Source of the DNA: G023898405 sp964368985
GTDB lineage: Bacteria > Myxococcota > UBA727 > JABDBI01
NCBI GenBank assembly: GCA_964368985.1
Contig: CAYJDW010000026.1
Coordinates: 1-36,405, forward strand
DNA length: 36,405 nt
Direction of reading: 5' to 3'
Part shown: positions 8,575 through 17,141 of the stretch, in pieces
How the letters are laid out: the number at the start of each line of letters is the position of its first letter
Position numbering within the stretch: the first letter of the stretch is position 1
Notes under the pieces: model-generated
The model's input: only the letters and a program-made list of their open reading frames with translations
What the model was told of the DNA's origin: nothing
Databases searched by the model: none
Program-made: the position numbers and the translations under genes

Positions 8575-9580
8575 TGCCCTGCTCCCGTAATTTTTCTACT
8601 AGTTTCATGGCATCACCCGATTTTATGATGCCCATGGCCATGTCGACACCTTTCTTTAGCGAAGAAGCCTCCCCGGCAAGCCAGAGCAGAGCTCCTGCGC
8701 TCGCCGCCACTATAGAATTTTTAGCATCATGGCCACGCCCGCTTAACAAATCGATACTAAGACCAATATTTTGCTCAACCGTGCCCCCAGCGAGGTCAGC
8801 AAGAGCAAAAGTTTTAAGTCCTAAATCGCTCGGACTTAAGGTGAGCCTCTCGATACTTTCACCTTCCAACAAAATCGCCTGAGTGGTGCCATGAACCGTG
8901 ATTTCATCAAGGCCTGACCCATGCACAATCAAAGCTTTTTTGCGCCCAAGCCCTTTTAAAGCTACAGCAAAGGGCATGAGAAATTTTGGATCGTAGACAC
9001 CGATCACCATAAGGGGAGGCAAAAGCGGATTCACCAAAGGGCCAAGAATATTAAAAATAGTTTTTATGCCAAGTTCACGACGAAGATCCTTCACCGCTTT
9101 GAAGCTCGGATGATAATTAGGTGCAAACAAAAAGCACCACGAATTCCTATCTAAGCTTTGGCGAGCTTCTTTTGGGCCTCGCATAATATCAATATCGAGC
9201 GCACGCAAAATATCGGCCGACCCGCACTGGGAGGACACCGATATACTTCCATGTTTCGCGACCGGAAAACCTGCAGCAGCCGCTACCAGGGAAGCGAGAG
9301 TGGAAACATTGATGGTGTTAAACCCATCGCCCCCGGTTCCGACAATATCGCCAAATAAATAGGTGGGATATTCAATAGGCAAGCTTCGCTTCATTACTGT
9401 TTGAGCAGCAATGGCAATCTCTTCGCCACTTTCGCCCTTCGCACTCATCAAAGCCAACACGGCTGCAACCTGAGATTGAGGAATTCGTCCCTCGAGGATG
9501 CCCTCAAACAAATAAGTAATTTGCTCAGGCGTCAGATCCTTTAAGCTCACTAGATCTTTTAGAAAATTCTCTTGGCTCAT
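8564..9580 (-). CDS. trpD: Anthranilate phosphoribosyltransferase
   Basis: 338 aa, normal length. Transfers phosphoribose from PRPP to anthranilate, the second step of tryptophan synthesis. The PRPP-binding GTGGDGFNT is at 81-89, followed by NVST, KHGS and the family's VHGSGLDE. It is a free-standing enzyme, not fused to the glutamine amidotransferase as in E. coli. ATGA overlap with trpG upstream; 11-nt overlap with trpCF downstream. Confidence 0.97.
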   Translation of the reverse strand: MSQENFLKDLVSLKDLTPEQITYLFEGILEGRIPQSQVAAVLALMSAKGESGEEIAIAAQTVMKRSLPIEYPTYLFGDIVGTGGDGFNTINVSTLASLVAAAAGFPVAKHGSISVSSQCGSADILRALDIDIMRGPKEARQSLDRNSWCFLFAPNYHPSFKAVKDLRRELGIKTIFNILGPLVNPLLPPLMVIGVYDPKFLMPFAVALKGLGRKKALIVHGSGLDEITVHGTTQAILLEGESIERLTLSPSDLGLKTFALADLAGGTVEQNIGLSIDLLSGRGHDAKNSIVAASAGALLWLAGEASSLKKGVDMAMGIIKSGDAMKLVEKLREQGSGT

Positions 9581-10161
9581 GCATGCTCCCTGGCCCAGTC
9601 AATGACGTTTTTAATCATACGACTGCCTTCGGTACTCAAAATTGATTCCGGATGAAACTGAATTCCCATCATTGGATAATTTCGGTGCGACACCGCCATC
9701 ACCAAGCCCTCGCACTGTCCAAAGACCCGCAAAGATTCAGGTAAGACGCTCGCCGTCAAACTATGATAACGCCCCACCGCAATGCGGTTTTTTAATCCCT
9801 TAAAGATCAAAGTCCCATCGTGCTCAAGAGTGCGCGCCTTGCCATGAACAATACTTGGTGCCCGACTTACCACTCCACCAAGAGCACTCACCATGGCCTG
9901 CATTCCTAAACACACCCCAAACATAGGCACTCGACCCGCCAGGCTCTTGATAGCTTGGTTCATGCACCCGGCGCTATCTGGATGTCCAGGTCCCGGCGAA
10001 AAAACCAACAGACGAGGCGTGCTTAGGGCAAAGAGGCGTTTTTCTACTTCTTCAAAGCTCATTGAGTTGCGCCATACATGAAGCGCATGCCCGGGGCCTT
10101 GAAACTCTTCGAGAAGATTAAAAGTAAAAGAATCAAAATTATCGATGATGCAAATGTTCAT
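9577..10161 (-). CDS. trpG: Anthranilate synthase glutamine amidotransferase component
   Basis: 194 aa, a class I glutamine amidotransferase that supplies ammonia to TrpE. The catalytic triad is visible: C84 in FGVCLGMQ, H170 and E172 in QFHPES. The N-terminal IDNFDSFTFNL is the usual start of TrpG/PabA. As in many bacteria it could also serve p-aminobenzoate synthesis, since no second copy is seen here, but the operon position argues for TrpG. It overlaps both neighbours by ATGA. Confidence 0.96.
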   Translation of the reverse strand: MNICIIDNFDSFTFNLLEEFQGPGHALHVWRNSMSFEEVEKRLFALSTPRLLVFSPGPGHPDSAGCMNQAIKSLAGRVPMFGVCLGMQAMVSALGGVVSRAPSIVHGKARTLEHDGTLIFKGLKNRIAVGRYHSLTASVLPESLRVFGQCEGLVMAVSHRNYPMMGIQFHPESILSTEGSRMIKNVIDWAREHA

Positions 10162-11732
10162 GATTTATCAGCCAGCTCCAAAGCTTTTAAAACTGCCTCG
10201 GCTTTATTGAGGGTTTCTAAGGTTTCAAACTCAACATTGGAATCATAAACCACGCCGCACCCGGCTCTCACATAAGCGGTACCGTTTTTCACTAAGGCCG
10301 ACCGAATAATAATGGCAGTATCCATATCGCCGGCCTGATTGATATAGCCCACCGCACCGCCGTAAAAACCGCGTTTACTGCGCTCCAATTCTCGTAATAA
10401 TTGAGCTGCACGGACTTTCGGTGCACCCATCAAGGTCCCCATGTTCATGGAAGCTTGATAGGCCGAGAGGGCATCATAATCGTCTTTTAAAAGGCCCTCA
10501 ACTTCGGACACCAAATGCATAACATGAGAAAACCGATCAACGCCTAGAAGCCTTTTAATGCGGCGAGAACCAGTTTTGGCAACACTTGCAATATCGTTAC
10601 GGGCCAAATCCACCAACATCATGTGTTCAGCGAGTTCTTTTTCATCGAGACATAAAGAAACCTGCTCTCTCGCATCCAGTTCTTCATCGATATGCCCGCG
10701 CGCATCTAAGCCTCGTCTTCGTGTCCCCGCAATCGGCCGCACCGACACACGCCGTCCGCCTTTATCAACTTTAATAAAGGTTTCAGGAGAGGCTCCGAGC
10801 AAAGTCCAATCCTTAGTCTTGACATAAAACATATAGGGGCTGGGATTTAGTTTTCTTAATGCTTGATAACACGCGAGCGGATCCTTGACCGACCGCGAAA
10901 AAGTCCGCGATGGCACAATTTGATAGACATCTCCAGCGTTGATATGAGCTTTACATTGCTCCACCAACTTTCGGAAATCCTCATCTTGAATATCAGTTTT
11001 AAAGCCCTTCCCATCTAGCTCGCTGATAAATGGCGCCGCTTGATGATAATCGACATAATTTTTTATCGCGCTGCTAACTTGGTTTTCCAACTGCATAAGA
11101 CGCGCTTCGGCTTTTTTATTAGGCTCGTGTTCATGAAAAGACCAAGAATGAAGCGAACACGTTTTCGCTTCATGCTCGATCACCACCGCTGTCAAAGGCA
11201 AATAGAAAAGGTAGTCAGGAAAGTCCAGTTCATCTTTTCGTGCTTCGGGGAGTTCTTCAAAATGGTCAAGAAAATCATAGGCGAAAACGCCTCCGAGCAT
11301 CAGTGTCTCTTTATTTTCCTCTTTCACCTTAATGGCGCGGAAAATCGCTCGCAAAACCTCAAGCTTCGATGGCAAGTGCATTTTGACGAGCATATCGAGC
11401 TCATTAAAAAGTGGCGTGAATCTTAAGGTCAAACTGGTCTTCTTCGCATCCACCAACCAAGACGCCAGCTCTTCTTTCAGTGACCAGAGGAGGATTTCCC
11501 CCTCATCACTAAGAGCAGTGAGCAAAACCTGCCCACTTTTGGCCTCGATCTTAAGCGCAAGATCCATGAGGAGCATACTTTTTTCGCCCAGCTTGGTCAC
11601 GATATCAGCTGATTCGAGGAGCACGACTTCGTTCATGGCCCGCAACTTTATAAGATCGACTGGATCAAAGATTCCGGGCAGTTGGCTTTTGGCCACCGTG
11701 CCTGACACTGATGTTCTCACCTCTTTACTCAC
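10158..11732 (-). CDS. trpE: Anthranilate synthase component I
   Basis: 524 aa. Converts chorismate to anthranilate using ammonia from TrpG. The N-terminal LLES motif (38-41) is the tryptophan feedback-inhibition site of TrpE. The C-terminal chorismate-binding domain has PIAGTRRRG, LVDLARNDIA, SEVEG and GAPKVRA. It starts with GTG at 11732, overlapping the aroF stop as GTGA. Enzyme inhibition through LLES and transcriptional attenuation at trpL would give two layers of control. Confidence 0.96.
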   Translation of the reverse strand: MSKEVRTSVSGTVAKSQLPGIFDPVDLIKLRAMNEVVLLESADIVTKLGEKSMLLMDLALKIEAKSGQVLLTALSDEGEILLWSLKEELASWLVDAKKTSLTLRFTPLFNELDMLVKMHLPSKLEVLRAIFRAIKVKEENKETLMLGGVFAYDFLDHFEELPEARKDELDFPDYLFYLPLTAVVIEHEAKTCSLHSWSFHEHEPNKKAEARLMQLENQVSSAIKNYVDYHQAAPFISELDGKGFKTDIQDEDFRKLVEQCKAHINAGDVYQIVPSRTFSRSVKDPLACYQALRKLNPSPYMFYVKTKDWTLLGASPETFIKVDKGGRRVSVRPIAGTRRRGLDARGHIDEELDAREQVSLCLDEKELAEHMMLVDLARNDIASVAKTGSRRIKRLLGVDRFSHVMHLVSEVEGLLKDDYDALSAYQASMNMGTLMGAPKVRAAQLLRELERSKRGFYGGAVGYINQAGDMDTAIIIRSALVKNGTAYVRAGCGVVYDSNVEFETLETLNKAEAVLKALELADKS

Positions 11733-12745
11733 TTCATGGTCCTACCGCTAGCTTCAACAAATTTTCTAAGCTCAATCATCATAGTAGCGAATTGTTCAGG
11801 AAATAATGATTGTTTACCATCAGACAATGCAGTTTTCGGATCATGATGCACCTCAATAATGACGCCATCAGCACCACAAGCCGCTGAGGCATAAGCCATC
11901 GGCGCCACCAATTCTCGTACTCCCGTGCCATGAGATGGATCGACAATGACCGGCAAATGGGTGGTGGCTTTCAAATAGGGAATCGCATTGAGATCGAGAG
12001 TGTTACGGGTGCAGGTTTCAAAAGTACGAATACCGCGCTCGCATAAAATAACGTTTGGATTTCCTTCGGCCACAATATATTCCGCAGCCAGCAAAAGATC
12101 CTCAACCTTGGCCGCAAAACCACGTTTAAGAATCACAGGTTTTTTGCGCTGCCCAAGCTCTTTTAAGAGCGCAAAATTTTGCATGTTGCGGGCGCCTACT
12201 TGAAAGGCATCGGCGTATTCTTCCACCGCATCAATATCGGCAGCTTCAACTACTTCGGTTACCGATGGCAGACCATTGGCTTTGGCAATGGACGCAAGGA
12301 TTTTTAAGCCCTCAACGCCCAAACCCTGAAAACTGTAGGGGCTGGTACGTGGCTTAAAAGCGCCCCCTCGCAATATGCGAGCGCCGCCGAGCTTCACCGC
12401 TTCTGCAGTTTTACTCATCTGCAGCGTATTTTCCACGGCACAAGGACCGGCAATGGCAATAAAATTAGTGCCGCCAATAGCGACGTCCCCAATTTTTACT
12501 ACGGTAGCGGTAGACACAAATTCTTTACTAACAAGTTTATAAGGCGATAATACGGGCTTAACCTGATCTACTTGAGGAAAACTTTCAAAATGTTTTTCAT
12601 TGAGTAAACGCTCATCTCCGATCGCACCGATGACAATACGTTCCACTCCTGGCAAAAATAATGGTTTAAGACCGCTCTTTTCGATTTCTTCTAAAATATT
12701 ATCTGCGTCTTCTTTAGTTGCATGCTGTTTCAAAATAATGATCAT
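11729..12745 (-). CDS. aroF: 3-deoxy-7-phosphoheptulonate (DAHP) synthase, type I-beta with N-terminal regulatory domain
   Basis: 338 aa. Condenses phosphoenolpyruvate with erythrose 4-phosphate, the first step of the shikimate pathway. Residues 1-~70 form the ferredoxin-like/ACT-like domain found in Thermotoga-type DAHP synthases (starts MIIILKQHAT). The barrel shows AGPCAVE (metal-ligand C102), RGGAFKPRTSPYSFQG (125-140), and VDPSHGTG. The start at 12745 is chosen because AAGGAG lies 8 nt upstream; the in-frame ATG at 12778 falls inside the attenuator hairpin. As first structural gene of the trp operon, it places entry into aromatic synthesis under tryptophan attenuation. Confidence 0.95.
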   Translation of the reverse strand: MIIILKQHATKEDADNILEEIEKSGLKPLFLPGVERIVIGAIGDERLLNEKHFESFPQVDQVKPVLSPYKLVSKEFVSTATVVKIGDVAIGGTNFIAIAGPCAVENTLQMSKTAEAVKLGGARILRGGAFKPRTSPYSFQGLGVEGLKILASIAKANGLPSVTEVVEAADIDAVEEYADAFQVGARNMQNFALLKELGQRKKPVILKRGFAAKVEDLLLAAEYIVAEGNPNVILCERGIRTFETCTRNTLDLNAIPYLKATTHLPVIVDPSHGTGVRELVAPMAYASAACGADGVIIEVHHDPKTALSDGKQSLFPEQFATMMIELRKFVEASGRTMK

Positions 12746-12764
12746 GTTTTTTGTCTCCTTGGTT

Positions 12765-12793
12765 AAAAAAAAACCCACCAGTTATGGTGGGCC
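12765..12793 (-). terminator. trp attenuator terminator (with antiterminator partner at 12844-12853)
   Basis: On the minus strand CCCACCA-TAAC-TGGTGGG (12774-12791) forms a 7-bp hairpin followed at once by nine T (12765-12773): an intrinsic terminator between the leader peptide and aroF. The competing antiterminator is also visible: GGTGGGCC within the end of the leader ORF (12844-12851) is the exact complement of GGCCCACC (12786-12793), which includes the 5' arm of the terminator. A ribosome stalled at the Trp codons would favour the antiterminator. Confidence 0.88.
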
Positions 12794-12823
12794 TTTTCAT
12801 GTTGCGCTTGGTATCATTTTTTT

Positions 12824-12919
12824 TCAAATTTTAGGTGCAATTGGGCCCACCTCAGGTAAAAAGCGGCGCCAGCACCAGAGATTTTGATTGATAGATGGTT
12901 GATTAAATTGCTTACTCAT
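12824..12919 (-). CDS. trpL: trp operon leader peptide (attenuation)
   Basis: 31 codons: the product runs MSKQFNQPSINQNL then W-C-W-R-R, and ends VGPIAPKI. The two Trp codons (residues 15 and 17) stand just before the stretch that forms the antiterminator, the classical layout of a trp leader. Stop at 12824, 51 nt before the terminator U-run. No strong Shine-Dalgarno is visible before the ATG. Too short for standard gene finders. Assignment rests on the Trp codons, the paired hairpins and the adjacent trp operon, which together are hard to explain by chance. Confidence 0.85.
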   Translation of the reverse strand: MSKQFNQPSINQNLWCWRRFLPEVGPIAPKI

Positions 12920-12927
12920 AACTGGGC

Positions 12928-12955
12928 AGCTTAACTGCAGAAATTAAACTGTCAA
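12928..12955 (-). promoter_or_regulatory. Candidate trp operon promoter
   Basis: A perfect -35 box TTGACA (12955-12950, minus strand) lies upstream of trpL. The best -10 at 16-bp spacing is TAAGCT, only 3 of 6 matches, and would start transcription almost at the leader ATG. GATATT just upstream is an alternative -10. The cls stop is 25 bp further upstream, so transcription of the trp operon must begin near here or read through from cls. Confidence 0.35.
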
Positions 12956-12979
12956 TATCGTACCAAATAATTGGATAAT

Positions 12980-14242
12980 TTAAAGCCTCATTAACCAATA
13001 ACTCAGCCAGCAAATGGCTTTTTTTATCCAAGAACGTGTAGCAAAAACAGGACCTTCCACTTCCAACGACAGCGTCAAATCCTTTTCAAATTGCGCTTTT
13101 AGTTCTCGCGCGATAGCGGAATCTATGATTGACATATTCACTTCTAAATTTCGTCTTGCTGACCAATGATCCAGATTATAGGAGCCGATGGAAGAGAAAA
13201 TGCCGTCGATGGTGGCCATTTTTGCATGCAAGGTTTTTTTGTGCATCTCAAAAATACGCACGCCCTGCTCAAGAAAACTCTGATAAATATGATGACTAGC
13301 CAAGCGGCTCAAGGGCGCATCAGAAAGGCCCGCGGTCAAAATGCGCACGTCCACTCCCCTTTTTGAAGCATTTATAATGGCTTTCTTCAAATTGCCATAA
13401 GGCAAAAAATAGGGTGTCGTAAAATAACAATAACTCACTGCTCGGTTGGTACTTTCTTCCATGGAATTTTGAATGTGCATGAGATTTCGACGCGAATTGG
13501 AGCGCAAAACCTGGACCAAGGTATCTTTTTTGTCGGCACCGCGACACGAAAGGTCTGGATTTTTAAGCTGAGTAATGCGTTCGAAAAATAAATCAAATAC
13601 CGAAACTGACTTTGAGCTCAATTCAGCAAATTGAGTATCTGTTTGGTTAAACTGGCTTTCAATGATGCTCTCTTTAGTAATAGCCAATAAATCCTTCACC
13701 GCGGGGCCTTCAACATAGGCCAAACTGTCCCGGTAACGATCATTGCCATAAACTGGGCCTGCATAATCACAGCTAATATTCATGCTACCGCAAAAAGCTC
13801 TTTGCTCATCAATCACCATAATCTTTCGATGATCGCGAAATAAAAGCGGTCCCCGCCGTCGCCATGGCCATACAGGATTGAATGACAAAACCTTGATGCC
13901 AGCGGTGGTCATGGGAGCTAAAAAACCGTGATTTAATCGCGAAGAGCCAACATAATCATAAAGGACGGTTATTTTTACTCCTCGATGAGCTGCTTCTATG
14001 AGGGCATCCCGCAACCAAAGCCCAACTCGATCGGGGGCAAAAATATAGGTCTCGACAAAAATAGACTCACGAGCGTTTGAGAATGCATTATAGATGGCCA
14101 AGAAGGCCTCATCGCCATTGTGAAGGATTTTCACGCAATTGCCGGAGGAAAATCCTCCGAGCGGGATAAGCCTCGTGATAGCTTTTCGCCAACTCAACTT
14201 TAATTTTTCAAATAAGAGCGACGGATCGATCTTTTTTTCCAT
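12980..14242 (-). CDS. cls: Cardiolipin synthase-like phospholipase D family protein
   Basis: 420 aa with the two HxKxxxxD (HKD) motifs that define the phospholipase D superfamily: HRKIMVID (H138, K140, D145) followed by GSMN, and HAKMATID (H339, K341, D346) followed by GSYN. These make one active site that transfers phosphatidyl groups, here most likely joining phospholipids to cardiolipin. It lacks the N-terminal transmembrane hairpin of ClsA, so it is more like ClsB; the C-terminus has a short hydrophobic segment (ICWLSYWLM). It starts 13 bp after the upstream CorC-like gene and is probably co-transcribed with it. AAGGG precedes the ATG. Confidence 0.88.
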   Translation of the reverse strand: MEKKIDPSLLFEKLKLSWRKAITRLIPLGGFSSGNCVKILHNGDEAFLAIYNAFSNARESIFVETYIFAPDRVGLWLRDALIEAAHRGVKITVLYDYVGSSRLNHGFLAPMTTAGIKVLSFNPVWPWRRRGPLLFRDHRKIMVIDEQRAFCGSMNISCDYAGPVYGNDRYRDSLAYVEGPAVKDLLAITKESIIESQFNQTDTQFAELSSKSVSVFDLFFERITQLKNPDLSCRGADKKDTLVQVLRSNSRRNLMHIQNSMEESTNRAVSYCYFTTPYFLPYGNLKKAIINASKRGVDVRILTAGLSDAPLSRLASHHIYQSFLEQGVRIFEMHKKTLHAKMATIDGIFSSIGSYNLDHWSARRNLEVNMSIIDSAIARELKAQFEKDLTLSLEVEGPVFATRSWIKKAICWLSYWLMRL

Positions 14243-14254
14243 AGCAACAAGCCC

Positions 14255-15574
14255 TTAGGCAGCTGCTCGTTCACCTTCTGATGAATCATCGCTATGGCTG
14301 ACTAATTTAGGTCGGTTATTTGCCTGCAATATATGCACCTGGATAATCTTCTTCTCATCTGCCGCTTTGATCAAGAAAGTGAGCTCACCAAAATTAATTT
14401 TGGCGCCTACACGGGGCATGCGACCATAAGTGGCAATTAAAAAACCGCCCAAGGAATCGTAGGCTTCCGATTCAGGGAAGTTGACTTCGAGAATTTTACC
14501 GAGCTCGAAAAGATTGGCTCTGCCGTTGGCAAGATAATTATTCGCGTCGATTTGCGTGACTTCGCGCTCTTCGTCATCATATTCATCGCGGATTTCACCC
14601 ACGATCTCTTCAAGCACGTCTTCCAATGAAATAATGCCGGCGGTACCGCCATATTCATCCACCACAATGGCAAGATGTGCCTTACCAGCTTGAAACTCTT
14701 TGAGCAAACCGCCGATCTTCATCATGTCAGGCACGAACTTTGCGGGCCTTAAAAAATCACGCAAAGAAAAAAGTTTGTCTATCGCATCCGGATTACGGCA
14801 ATGCAAAAGATCTTTGGCATGGAAAATACCGACGATGTTGTCAATATTTTTTTGGTATACCGGCCATCTCGTATGGCCCTCGTTAATAACGCGCTCCATC
14901 ACTTCATGGTAAGAAGTATCCACTTCAAAGGAACAGATTTGCGTACGTGTCACCATAGCTTCTTTCGCCACGGTTTCTTTAAACTCAATCACGCTTTGCA
15001 AAAGCTGCCCTTCTCCTCGCTTCAGCACGCCTTCTTCATGGCCGAGACGAATCATGTAGGCAATATCTTCCTCAGTGGCCAGCGGACCAAAAGTGCCAGT
15101 TTTCGCGCCCACCAGCTTTACCAAGCGCGCAGCAAAAAGACTCATCGCTAAAGTAAGCGGCATAATAAGAATATAAAAAGGTACCAGGACTACCATGCCC
15201 ACGGGGGCAAACTTTTCGGCATTGTGGCGAGAAAAAGTTTTCGGAGTAATTTCACCGAAAATGAGCAGCAACACCGTAATAACAAAGGTGGCCAAACTAA
15301 TTGCGTAATTGGCAAACATCTTTTGCGCTATGACGGTCGCCATGGAGGCAGCCAAAGTGTTGACAATGTTATTGCCGATTAAGATCGAGGTCAGCACATG
15401 ATTGGGATGTTTCAGCCATAAACCGAGCGCGCGCGCTGAATAAGGCTTTTCTTCCATGAGCCGCTTCGTACGTGCAGCTGACAATGTGGTGAGCGCCGTT
15501 TCCAGGGCTGAGAAAAATGCTGAAACAAATAAGCACACGATCAAAAAAAGAAAGAAAGATAACTCTGAATCCAT
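14255..15574 (-). CDS. CNNM/CBS/CorC-domain membrane protein (HlyC/CorC family)
   Basis: 439 aa. N-terminal CNNM domain (DUF21) with about four membrane segments in residues 1-165, including the family motifs FFSALETAL, LIGNNIVNT and GEITPKTF. A CBS-domain pair follows (about 200-335, with VTRTQI, TRWPVY, GIFHAKDLL, VVDEYGGTAGIISLEDVLEEIVGEI), then the CorC_HlyC C-terminal domain (about 350-425). Family members are linked to magnesium or cobalt efflux and resistance; the historical hemolysin label is not supported functionally. First gene of a two-gene unit with cls. Confidence 0.9.
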   Translation of the reverse strand: MDSELSFFLFLIVCLFVSAFFSALETALTTLSAARTKRLMEEKPYSARALGLWLKHPNHVLTSILIGNNIVNTLAASMATVIAQKMFANYAISLATFVITVLLLIFGEITPKTFSRHNAEKFAPVGMVVLVPFYILIMPLTLAMSLFAARLVKLVGAKTGTFGPLATEEDIAYMIRLGHEEGVLKRGEGQLLQSVIEFKETVAKEAMVTRTQICSFEVDTSYHEVMERVINEGHTRWPVYQKNIDNIVGIFHAKDLLHCRNPDAIDKLFSLRDFLRPAKFVPDMMKIGGLLKEFQAGKAHLAIVVDEYGGTAGIISLEDVLEEIVGEIRDEYDDEEREVTQIDANNYLANGRANLFELGKILEVNFPESEAYDSLGGFLIATYGRMPRVGAKINFGELTFLIKAADEKKIIQVHILQANNRPKLVSHSDDSSEGERAAA

Positions 15575-15761
15575 ATGGATGCTTTTTCCCTAATAAATAT
15601 GAGGCTAAAAATAAGCTTGGTCCTAACCCCATCCATGTAAAAAAAACATGGTCCGAGGATTATAATCACATTGTTTTTTTAATCTAGGGAATAAAAAAAT
15701 CTTGTGGACCCACATTATTTTAACTCATGAGTTTTCATGCATAACAGGGTGAATTATAGGG
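15575..15761. promoter_or_regulatory. Intergenic region with candidate -10 box and palindromes
   Basis: On the minus strand TATAAT (15664-15659) is a perfect -10 for the CorC-like gene, but no good -35 lies at the expected distance. A CCATG/CATGG hairpin with an eight-T loop (about 15634-15651) follows it. Nearer the upstream small gene, AACTCATGAGTT (15722-15733) is a perfect 12-bp palindrome that could be an operator or a weak transcription stop. Confidence 0.35.
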
Positions 15762-16127
15762 CTAAACTTGCAGCTGCGTAAAATTTTTGAGCGCATTACC
15801 TAATTGTTCGGCAGTTTTACAAAACATCTGGAGCCGTAAAAGAGAAATTCCTGTTTCATATTGGAAACTTAGCAAGTTTTCTGGGCGATAGTCGGTGCGC
15901 ACCATTGAGGTTTTAATGGCTTTGGCGGCCTTTTCATGGTTGGAAACTGCCTCTTTAAAAATGTGGCCCAGGGAAGTTATTTTTGGTTCAGCTAAGGGCA
16001 CATCAACTTTTAGGGGGCTTAGCTCCTGCTTATTGGCCATAATTTGTTTGAAACTTGCACCCTTTTCTAAAGCAGCTGGGGAATTTCCCATCTTGCTCAC
16101 AAGCGCGGGGCCGACGGCCATGACCAT
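15762..16127 (-). CDS. Small helical protein resembling FliE/SctI inner-rod proteins
   Basis: 121 aa. The N-terminal half is low in structure; residues 52-121 form two helices. The pattern F-x-E-A-x-x-x-x-x-K-A, then PENLLSFQYETGISLLRLQ, then KTAEQLGNALKNFTQLQV at the very C-terminus follows the layout of flagellar FliE and type III secretion SctI rod proteins, which end in a helix closing with a QV-like terminus. The start is 16127 because AAGAGGTG lies before it; a longer open frame to 16277 would translate the palindromic repeat. Its neighbour is a FliA-type sigma factor. No other secretion genes are in the window. The assignment is inference. Confidence 0.6.
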   Translation of the reverse strand: MVMAVGPALVSKMGNSPAALEKGASFKQIMANKQELSPLKVDVPLAEPKITSLGHIFKEAVSNHEKAAKAIKTSMVRTDYRPENLLSFQYETGISLLRLQMFCKTAEQLGNALKNFTQLQV

Positions 16128-16183
16128 AAAACACCTCTTAAAAAGGCCAAGGTCTCGCAAAAAAGTTCGCTTCAGCACCAGCA

Positions 16184-16230
16184 CTCCTCGCCCGCTTGCG
16201 GGAGAGGCTAGGGAGAGGGTGGAGCGACAC
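16184..16230. repeat. Single arm of the palindromic repeat
   Basis: One copy of the arm seen in the larger elements: it begins CTCCTCGCCCGCTTGCGGG and continues with the GAGAGGCTAGGGAGAGGGTGG type of sequence. There is no inverted partner nearby, so this is a solo unit or a remnant. It lies in the 216-bp gap between the sigma factor gene and the rod-like gene, both on the minus strand, and its hairpin could affect transcription between them. Confidence 0.8.
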
Positions 16231-16343
16231 AAACGGGAGTGGTTGCGCAGATTGAGCACGGGCAACTGTTCATACAACCCGCAGTTTACGAGAATAGCGA
16301 CGATATAGAGAATACTTCGACCAACGATTTGCTTCGTTGCTTT

Positions 16344-17030
16344 TCATTCCGGGTCTTTGATCATCGCAAAAAAAGCATCGCTCAGTTTTTCCATGGCCCG
16401 CGCATGTTTGCGGCAAGTCCAGGATTTGGAGAGGCCTAAACCCTTCCCCACTTCTTCAAGGCTTTTATCCTCAAAATAATAAGCGGTAATGATCTCTCGA
16501 TCGCTTTTTGAGAGTTTACCAATCGCTGTTCGCATTTTTTCATAAAGCTGTAAGCGGGCGAGACGATCATCAGCTTTTTCAGCATCTTGATCGGCAATGC
16601 CATGAATGTCTTTATCGCTTAAAGACGTCACATAAATGGTAACCATGCGCTGAACTTTTTGCGCCATGGAGCCGAGTTCTTCTTCGGGGGTTTTCGTTCC
16701 CGACTGCGGCCGCGTGGATTCAGCTTCCATATACGCGGTGGCTTTTTCGTCAAAGCGTTGACGCTTATACTCGGTTCTGCTCAAAGAGCCCATTACCCTG
16801 AGGCCATCGTAGATAGCTCCTCGAATCCGGTAATAGCTAAAGGTCGAAAAATTTGCTCCCATGGACGGATTAAAACGATCAGCCGCCTCGATCAAACCGG
16901 TCATCCCATAGCCGATCAGATCATCGGTCTCGATATTGGGAGACAAGGTACGTTTAACTTGCTTAGCTATGCGAACCACATATTCAGAATATTGCTCGAC
17001 TAGCTGTCTTTGATTTTGCGCCACGTTCAT
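16344..17030 (-). CDS. FliA-type (sigma-28 family) RNA polymerase sigma factor
   Basis: About 228 aa. Region 2 is clear: NIETDDLIGYGMTGLIEAADRF and FSTFSYYRIRGAIYDGLR, the hallmark of FliA/WhiG-like sigma factors. Region 3 has LSRTEYKR. Region 4 is LSKSDREIITAYYFEDKSL followed by EEVGKGLGLSKSWTCRKHARAM, the -35-binding helix-turn-helix. In most bacteria such factors drive late flagellar or secretion genes. Here the neighbours are three small proteins, not flagellin or anti-sigma FlgM. The start is uncertain: ATG at 17030 is given, TTG at 17045 is possible; neither has a good Shine-Dalgarno. A CGCGAG/CTCGCG hairpin lies just upstream. Confidence 0.88.
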   Translation of the reverse strand: MNVAQNQRQLVEQYSEYVVRIAKQVKRTLSPNIETDDLIGYGMTGLIEAADRFNPSMGANFSTFSYYRIRGAIYDGLRVMGSLSRTEYKRQRFDEKATAYMEAESTRPQSGTKTPEEELGSMAQKVQRMVTIYVTSLSDKDIHGIADQDAEKADDRLARLQLYEKMRTAIGKLSKSDREIITAYYFEDKSLEEVGKGLGLSKSWTCRKHARAMEKLSDAFFAMIKDPE

Positions 17031-17052
17031 TAGGAGCCCGCTCAAAACTTTA

Positions 17053-17070
17053 CGCGAGTAAAGCCTCGCG
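17053..17070. other. GC-rich 6-bp hairpin upstream of the sigma factor gene
   Basis: CGCGAG-TAAAGC-CTCGCG is a perfect stem with a 6-nt loop. In the minus-strand transcript it sits 8-25 nt before the TTG start of the sigma gene. It may be a weak terminator of the gene upstream or a structure that limits sigma factor translation; it lacks a proper U-run. Confidence 0.45.
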
Positions 17071-17141
17071 TTTTCACCGCACCTGGCAAAAACGCTCTCT
17101 TGGGCCTCAATGTTCCTAAAAACTTAAAAAAAAACTTTTTA

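Noticed and set aside
11332..11751. 139-aa open frame on the plus strand inside trpE
   Set aside because: Shadow of trpE on the opposite strand; trpE has all family motifs.
15600..15651. Mini-ORF MFFLHGWG before the CorC-like gene, as an aromatic leader peptide
   Set aside because: Eight codons with no ribosome-binding site, no following terminator with U-run, and the downstream gene has no link to aromatic amino acids; the Phe codons come from a T-run.
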